Shown one piece after another: positions 4,262 through 8,498 of a stretch of 8,498 nucleotides of DNA (positions within the stretch are counted from its first letter, which is position 1; each line of letters starts with the position of its first letter). A model generated the notes under the pieces. That model was not told where the DNA came from, did no database searches, and worked only from the letters and a program-made list of their open reading frames with translations. A program made the translations under genes and the position numbers. The stretch comes from Oerskovia turbata (GTDB taxonomy: Bacteria > Actinomycetota > Actinomycetes > Actinomycetales > Cellulomonadaceae), in contig NZ_JOFV01000027.1 in NCBI RefSeq assembly GCF_000718325.1, positions 1-8,498 of the forward strand, in the 5' to 3' direction.

Positions 4262-5686
4262 ATGAGCGAGGTCGTGCGTGCGGATCTCCCGGTCGTGGTG
4301 ATCGGTGGGGGACCGGTGGGGCTGGCCGCGGCTGCCCACCTGCTGGAGCGGGGTCTGGAGCCGGTCGTGCTCGAGGCGGGCGGCGGACCGGGAGCGGCAG
4401 TGGCGTCGTGGGGGCACGTGCGGTTGTTCTCGCCGTGGCGCTACGACATCGACGAGGCCGCATGTCGCCTGCTCGAGCCCACCGGATGGAGGGCCCCTGA
4501 CCTGGACCAGCTGCCCACGGGCGGCGAGCTCGTGGACCAGTACCTGGCGCCGCTGGCCGCGACCGAGCAGATCGCGTCCCGGTTGCGGACCAGGACGCGG
4601 GTGCTGGCGGTGGCGCGAGACGGGGCCGACAAGACCCGGTCGTTGGGCCGGGAGCGGCGCGCGTACCGGGTGCGGACCGTGAGGGCGGACGGGCAGGTCG
4701 AGGACGTGCTGGCCCGTGCGGTGATCGACGCGTCCGGAACGTTCACGACGTCCAACCCGCTGGGCACCAGCGGTCTGCCCGCTCTCGGTGAGGCGCAGGC
4801 GCAGGCCTTCGTCACGGGCCCGTTGCCCGACGTCCTGGGAACGGCCCGCGAGCGGTTCGCCGGCAAGCACACGCTCGTCGTCGGGATGGGGCACTCGGCA
4901 GCGAACACGCTGCTGTCCCTGGTAGAGCTCGGAGAGTCCGCACCGGGCACCACGGTGACCTGGGCGATCCGGGGCGGTTCTGCGCGGCGCCTGTTCGGCG
5001 GCGGGGCCGACGACGAGCTGCCCGCGCGCGGGCTGCTGGGCACCCGCCTGCAGGACGCCGTCGAGGCGGGCCTGTTGACGTTGGTGAGGTGGATCTCGAT
5101 CGAGCAGCTCGTCCCCGGCCAGGACACGGTGCGGGTCCTGGGCCGTTCGCGCGACGACGCGCTGGACCTGCAGGTCAACGCGATCGTGAACGCGACCGGG
5201 TTCCGCCCGGACCTGGACATGCTGCGCGAGGTGCGCCTGGACCTGGACCCGGTGGTCGAGTCCCCGCGCCGGTTGGCCGAGCTCATCGACCCGAACTTCC
5301 ACTCGTGCGGCACGGTGCCCCCGCACGGAGAGAAGCTGCTCCAGCACCCCGACGACGGGTTCTACCTCGCGGGGATGAAGTCCTACGGGCGGGCCCCGAC
5401 GTTCCTGCTTGCCACCGGGTACGAGCAGGTCCGCTCGATCGCCGCCGCCCTGGCGGGCGACCGGGCCGCGGCGGACCTGGTCCAGCTGAACCTGCCGGCC
5501 ACGGGTGTGTGCTCGACCGACCTGGCCCTGGAGGCCGAGGGGGAAGCGAGTGGGTCGTGCTGCGGCGCCGCGCCCGCCGAGTCGCAGCTGGTCACCCTCG
5601 GGGTCGGGGCGCCGGCCGGGTTCGCGACCGGGGTGGTGCACGGGCGCTCCGGGGACGAGCCGGCGCCGTCGAGCACCTGCGGTTAA
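4262..5686 (+). CDS. FAD-dependent oxidoreductase of arsenic loci (FMO/ArsO-like flavoprotein)
   Basis: The 474-residue protein starts at ATG 4262, with GAGGAG five bases upstream; an in-frame TTG 21 bases earlier is less likely. It has two dinucleotide folds: an N-terminal FAD-binding GGGPVG (15-20, in VVVIGGGPVGLAAAAHLL) and a second VVGMGHSAANTLL (206-217) suited to NAD(P)H. It also has IDASGTF (155-161), NATGFRPDL (310-318) of flavin monooxygenases, and a conserved-looking FHSCGTVPPHG (346-356). The C-terminal tail is Cys-rich: C417, C433-C434 and C473. The context (divergent from arsR, facing arsC) ties it to arsenic. ArsO-type flavoproteins are known from ars operons, but this protein is longer than the approximately 350-residue ArsO. 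Reaction and substrate are not established. It is cytosolic, with no signal or membrane segments. Confidence 0.8.
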   Translation: MSEVVRADLPVVVIGGGPVGLAAAAHLLERGLEPVVLEAGGGPGAAVASWGHVRLFSPWRYDIDEAACRLLEPTGWRAPDLDQLPTGGELVDQYLAPLAATEQIASRLRTRTRVLAVARDGADKTRSLGRERRAYRVRTVRADGQVEDVLARAVIDASGTFTTSNPLGTSGLPALGEAQAQAFVTGPLPDVLGTARERFAGKHTLVVGMGHSAANTLLSLVELGESAPGTTVTWAIRGGSARRLFGGGADDELPARGLLGTRLQDAVEAGLLTLVRWISIEQLVPGQDTVRVLGRSRDDALDLQVNAIVNATGFRPDLDMLREVRLDLDPVVESPRRLAELIDPNFHSCGTVPPHGEKLLQHPDDGFYLAGMKSYGRAPTFLLATGYEQVRSIAAALAGDRAAADLVQLNLPATGVCSTDLALEAEGEASGSCCGAAPAESQLVTLGVGAPAGFATGVVHGRSGDEPAPSSTCG

Positions 5687-5740
5687 GCCTGCGACTGCGG
5701 GCAGGGCGCAGGTGCCGCCCGAGCGGAGGTGGCGCTTGCG

Positions 5741-5774
5741 CGAAGGGCCGGACGCAGACGCGTCCGGCCCTTCG
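5741..5774. terminator. Bidirectional terminator between convergent operons
   Basis: A perfect 15-bp stem, CGAAGGGCCGGACGC (5741-5755) and GCGTCCGGCCCTTCG (5760-5774), closes a four-base loop AGAC. It lies between the oxidoreductase stop (5686) and the arsC stop (5787). It can fold in either transcript and should separate the two units. Confidence 0.85.
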
Positions 5775-5786
5775 GTGAGCCTGGGG

Positions 5787-6233
5787 TCAGGCGGTGGCGG
5801 GGATCTCGACGGGCTCGACGCCGAGCTCGGAGAGCAGGGTCAGGATGCGGGTGCGGATCTCGTCGCGGATCGGGCGCACGGACTCGATGCCCTGACCGGC
5901 GGGGTCCTCGAGCTTCCAGTCCTCGTAGCGCTTGCCAGGGAAGATGGGGCACACGTCGCCGCAGCCCATGGTGATCACGACGTCGGAGGCCTGGACGGCT
6001 TCGGTGGTCAGGACCTTGGGGGTCTCGGTACGGATGTCGATCCCGGCCTCGAGCATGGCTTCGACGGCGACGGGGTTGATCTGGTCGGCGGGCATGGACC
6101 CGGCCGAGCGGACCTCCACGGCCCCGCCGGACAGGGCGCGCAGGAACCCGGCGGCCATCTGGGAGCGGCCGGCGTTGTGGACGCAGACGAACAGGGCGGA
6201 CGGCTTGTCGGTGGGGGTGTTCTGGGTGGTCAT
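5787..6233 (-). CDS. arsC: Arsenate reductase, LMW-phosphatase type (probably mycothiol- or thioredoxin-linked)
   Basis: The 148-residue protein is a complete single domain. The phosphate-binding loop FVCVHNAGRSQ (15-25) supplies the catalytic Cys17 in a CX5R motif. RSAGSMPADQINP (42-54) and VVITMGCGDVCP (85-96) follow, with C91 and C95. The TMGCGDVCP...GKRYEDW pattern and the Asp-Pro at 110-111 are typical of actinobacterial ArsC proteins. These reduce As(V) to As(III), in C. glutamicum through an arseno-mycothiol adduct. C91 and C95 leave a thioredoxin-type relay possible. GGAG lies six bases before ATG 6233, and only 25 bases separate the gene from the upstream arsR-arsC fusion, so it is the last gene of that operon. 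Product As(III) is the substrate of the ACR3 pump. Confidence 0.92.
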   Translation of the reverse strand: MTTQNTPTDKPSALFVCVHNAGRSQMAAGFLRALSGGAVEVRSAGSMPADQINPVAVEAMLEAGIDIRTETPKVLTTEAVQASDVVITMGCGDVCPIFPGKRYEDWKLEDPAGQGIESVRPIRDEIRTRILTLLSELGVEPVEIPATA

Positions 6234-6258
6234 GAGGTTCTCCAGGAGGGTGGTGAGG

Positions 6259-7269
6259 TCAGGCGGGCAGGGTGAGGTCGGGCAGGAGGTCGGTGAGCAG
6301 GTCGCGGACCCGGGTGTCGAGCTCGTCGCGGATCGCGGCGACCCCGGCGGGAGAGGCCAGGGCGGGGTCTCCGACGAGCCAGTCCTCGTAGCGCTTGCCG
6401 GGCAGGACCGGGCACACGTCGCCGCAGCCCATGGTGATCACGACGTCGGCCGCGCGTACCGCGTCGTCGGTCAGCGGCTTGGGGAACGCGTCCTGGGCGG
6501 TGCCCAGGGCGACGAGGGCTTCGCGGACCCCGGCGTGGATCTCGGCGGCGGGGGTCGAGCCGGCCGAGCGGACCGTGACGCGGTCGCCCGCGTAGTGGCG
6601 CACGAGGGCCGCGGCGAGCTGGGAGCGGCCGGCGTTCGCGACGCACACGAACAGCACCTGTGGTCGGCCTGCGTGGTCGCGGGTGATGTCCGCCAGGCGC
6701 TGGCGGGCGAACCGGCCGGTGAGGGGGACCAGGTGCGCGGAGATCTTCGCCGAGCGTGCCAGGTCCGTGTAGGAGTCGCGCACGACCCGCTGGACGACCT
6801 CGAAACGCACGCCGGGGAACGTGGTCGCGAGCTCGGTGGCCAGGTGGTCCAGGGCCGGGTCGACGTCGTCGAGCCCGCGCAGCACCTCCTGGGTCACCGA
6901 TGCCTCGAGCGCGGCCGGGGCGAAGGAGTCCAGCAGGGTGGTCACGGCCGCCTTGTACCCGGGGGTGATGCGGTACCAGACCCACGTGCCGCGGCGCTCT
7001 GAGGCCACGACCCCGACGTCACGCAGCACCCTGAGGTGGTGCGAGACGGTCGGCTGGGACACGTCGGTCAGAGCCGCCAGGTCGCACACGCAGGCCTCGC
7101 CCGCCGGGGCGGTGGCGATGAAGGACAGCATCCGCAGTCGCAGCGGCTCGGCCAGGGCCTTGAGAGCGGCCGCGACGACGGCGGCGATGTCGGCGCCGAT
7201 GGCGTGCGACTCGATCTGTGGCCCGCAGTCCGGGTCACGCACCGTCAGGGGCAGGGGAGTGGTGGTCAT
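6259..7269 (-). CDS. ArsR-ArsC fusion: metalloid sensor joined to an arsenate reductase
   Basis: One uninterrupted frame of 336 residues carries three parts. Residues 20-110 are an ArsR winged helix with LKALAEPLRLRMLSFI (36-51), EACVCDL (58-64) and SQPTVSHHLRVLRDVGVV (71-88); C15, C60 and C62 are candidate As(III) ligands. Residues 125-198 form a helical segment (LRGLDDVDPALDHLATELA, then FEVVQRVVRDSYTDLA) like the three-helix domain in front of many actinobacterial ArsC proteins. Residues 203-336 are an LMW-phosphatase ArsC with VCVANAGRSQ (208-217, catalytic C209), RSAGSTPAAEI and TMGCGDVCP (279-287). ATG 7269 overlaps the acr3 stop (ATGA). In-frame open sequence further upstream lies antisense to nothing useful and inside acr3, so the family start at 7269 is preferred. 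It should both sense arsenite and make it. Confidence 0.9.
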   Translation of the reverse strand: MTTTPLPLTVRDPDCGPQIESHAIGADIAAVVAAALKALAEPLRLRMLSFIATAPAGEACVCDLAALTDVSQPTVSHHLRVLRDVGVVASERRGTWVWYRITPGYKAAVTTLLDSFAPAALEASVTQEVLRGLDDVDPALDHLATELATTFPGVRFEVVQRVVRDSYTDLARSAKISAHLVPLTGRFARQRLADITRDHAGRPQVLFVCVANAGRSQLAAALVRHYAGDRVTVRSAGSTPAAEIHAGVREALVALGTAQDAFPKPLTDDAVRAADVVITMGCGDVCPVLPGKRYEDWLVGDPALASPAGVAAIRDELDTRVRDLLTDLLPDLTLPA

Positions 7270-8390
7270 GACGTCACTTTCTCGGGTTCGGCCGCCGGGG
7301 CGGCAGCGTAGGGGTCGACGGCGAACCAGCGGCGGGCGATCCACAAGGAGACGTAGACCAGGCCCACCAGGACCGGGACCTCGATCAGCGGACCGACGAC
7401 ACCGGCCAGGGCCTGGCCGGAGGCGGCTCCGAACGTCGCGATGGCCACCGCGATCGCGAGCTCGAAGTTGTTCCCGGCCGCGGTGAAGGCCAGGGTCGTG
7501 GACTTCGCGTACCCCAGGTGCAGGACCTTGCCGGTGACGATGCCCACGCCCCACATCACGGCGAAGTACACCAGCAGCGGCACCGCGATGCGGGCGACGT
7601 CGAGCGGGTTGGAGGTCACGGCCTCGCCCTGCAGGGCGAAGAGCAGCACGATCGTGAACAGCAGCCCGTACAGGGCCCAGGGCCCGATCACGGGCAGGAA
7701 CGTGTCCTCGTACCAGGCCCGGCCCTTGGTGCGCTCACCGATCAGACGCGAGGCGAACCCGGCCACGAGCGGGATCCCGAGGAACACCAGGACATTGAGC
7801 GCGATCTGCCCCATGGAGATGTCGAGCCCGGCGGTGCCCAGGCCCAGCCAACCGGGCAGGATCGTGAGGTAGAAGTAGCCCAGCAGCGAGAACGCGAGGA
7901 CCTGGAAGACGGAGTTGATCGCGATCAGGACCGCCGCGGCCTCCCGGTCCCCGCAGGCCAGGTCGTTCCAGATGACGACCATCGCGATGCACCGGGCCAA
8001 GCCCACGATGATCAGGCCGGTGCGGAACTCGGGAAGGTCCGGCAGGAAGATCCACGCCAGGGCGAACATCAGCGCGGGGCCCACGAGCCAGTTCAGGACC
8101 AGGGACGAGACCAGGAGCTTCTTGTCCCCGGTGACCGAGGCGACCTTGTCGTAGCGGACCTTGGCCAGGACCGGGTACATCATCACGAGCAGGCCGACCG
8201 CGATCGGCACCGAGATCCCCCCGACCTCCATCGAGGCCAGCACGTCCGACAGGGCCGGGACGAACCGGCCCAGCAGCAGGCCGGCGACCATCGCGAGACC
8301 GATCCACACCGGCAGCCACCGGTCGAGCGTCGACAGGCGTCCGGCGCCCTGGACGCTCGCGGTGGTGGCCGGGGCCACGGTGCGGCTCAT
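7266..8390 (-). CDS. arsB/acr3: ACR3-family arsenite efflux permease
   Basis: The protein has 374 residues and about ten hydrophobic helices (roughly 25-42, 59-77, 93-116, 124-141, 152-176, 190-212, 232-254, 264-288, 296-319, 326-352). It carries ACR3 signatures: [19 protein letters not shown] (130-148) with the essential-type Cys at 134, and [18 protein letters not shown] (304-321) with Glu310. These correspond to the Cys and Glu shown to matter in other ACR3 proteins. The pump uses the proton gradient to expel As(OH)3 across the plasma membrane. GAGGAGG lies seven bases before ATG 8390, and the gene overlaps both neighbours by ATGA (trxB stop at its start, the fusion's start at its end), so it is translationally coupled. 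It appears complete and unfused, unlike the ACR3-ArsC fusion of Mycobacterium tuberculosis. ACR3 is the preferable name, as it is unrelated to ArsB. Confidence 0.95.
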   Translation of the reverse strand: MSRTVAPATTASVQGAGRLSTLDRWLPVWIGLAMVAGLLLGRFVPALSDVLASMEVGGISVPIAVGLLVMMYPVLAKVRYDKVASVTGDKKLLVSSLVLNWLVGPALMFALAWIFLPDLPEFRTGLIIVGLARCIAMVVIWNDLACGDREAAAVLIAINSVFQVLAFSLLGYFYLTILPGWLGLGTAGLDISMGQIALNVLVFLGIPLVAGFASRLIGERTKGRAWYEDTFLPVIGPWALYGLLFTIVLLFALQGEAVTSNPLDVARIAVPLLVYFAVMWGVGIVTGKVLHLGYAKSTTLAFTAAGNNFELAIAVAIATFGAASGQALAGVVGPLIEVPVLVGLVYVSLWIARRWFAVDPYAAAPAAEPEKVTS

Positions 8391-8498
8391 GCCAGGACCT
8401 CCTCGATCGTGTCGGCGAGCTCGGTGAGGTAGCGCTGGGCGTCGAGGGCTGCGGAGCAGCCGGAGCCGGCCGCGGTGATGGCCTGGCGGTAGGTGTGG
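8387..8498 (-). CDS. trxB: Thioredoxin reductase, C-terminal end (rest outside window)
   Basis: The minus-strand frame running off the right edge reads [20 protein letters not shown] followed by QRYL and then [12 protein letters not shown] before TGA at 8389-8387. YRQA.TAAG.GC.AAL.AERYL is the conserved C-terminal FAD-binding helix of bacterial thioredoxin reductases. Only about 35 residues are visible, so the CxxC and NADPH sites cannot be checked. The stop overlaps the acr3 start by ATGA, placing it as an upstream gene of the ars operon. There it would recycle thioredoxin, or a similar thiol carrier, for arsenate reduction. Confidence 0.85.
   Translation of the reverse strand, partial: HTYRQAITAAGSGCSAALDAQRYLTELADTIEEVLA

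Noticed and set aside
4205..5641. Long minus-strand open frame (478 codons) opposite the oxidoreductase
   Set aside because: It is Arg/Gln/Pro-rich with no recognisable domain, and is the antisense shadow of a gene with clear FAD and NAD(P)H motifs and a strong RBS.
6230..6985. Minus-strand 251-codon frame overlapping the fusion gene
   Set aside because: Arg/Pro/Gly-rich shadow in another frame of the arsR-arsC fusion.
7518..8432. Plus-strand frame of 304 codons opposite acr3
   Set aside because: Composition is dominated by Asp, Gln, Arg and His, as expected for an antisense shadow of a high-GC membrane protein gene.
1..8498. CRISPR array
   Set aside because: No set of regularly spaced repeats longer than about 12 bp is visible.

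Overview
The window is high-GC DNA with actinobacterial codon habits. The LMW-phosphatase-type arsenate reductases, a Cys-Cys ArsR of the Corynebacterium glutamicum type and ACR3 all point to a mycothiol-using actinobacterium, possibly Micrococcales/Cellulomonadaceae. That placement is inferred, not proven.

Left third (1-3145): an accessory, decayed region that I read as the distal end of an integrated element. It opens with the C-terminus of an IS481-family transposase, whose stop lies in a CTAG that also supplies the stop of a start-less, 5'-truncated gene on the other strand (101-595). Next come a fragment resembling the RecA-like mutagenesis factor ImuA' (716-928), a small plus-strand gene (about 1001-1342), a 60-residue minus-strand ORF with a strong ribosome binding site (1448-1630), and an intact type II toxin-antitoxin pair (2587 down to 1752). 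The pair has a promoter and a 19-bp palindromic operator. Beyond its promoter lie a scrap of a DUF1524-type HNH nuclease and about 330 bp of non-coding DNA. That DNA carries three TGTCC repeats at an exact 12-bp period and ends in a 34-bp 3' fragment of a tRNA gene, probably tRNA-Pro, followed at once by a strong hairpin. This is the usual look of an attR scar: integration into the 3' end of a tRNA gene displaces its 3' end and native terminator to the far end of the insert.

Right two thirds (3150-8498): an arsenic resistance locus preceded by one conserved hypothetical gene (3620-3231, minus). A divergent pair, arsR (minus) and an FAD-dependent oxidoreductase (plus), shares a short regulatory region with an ArsR-like inverted repeat. 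Convergent to the oxidoreductase, and separated from it by a perfect 15-bp bidirectional hairpin, is a minus-strand operon read right to left: thioredoxin reductase (3' end only), ACR3 arsenite efflux pump, an ArsR-ArsC fusion, and a stand-alone ArsC. The first three genes are joined by 4-bp ATGA overlaps.

Working together: arsenate is reduced by the ArsC domains, thioredoxin reductase probably supplies thiol reducing power, ACR3 exports arsenite, and two different ArsR-type sensors set expression. The oxidoreductase, which has a Cys-rich C-terminal tail, is an ars-linked flavoprotein of undetermined reaction.
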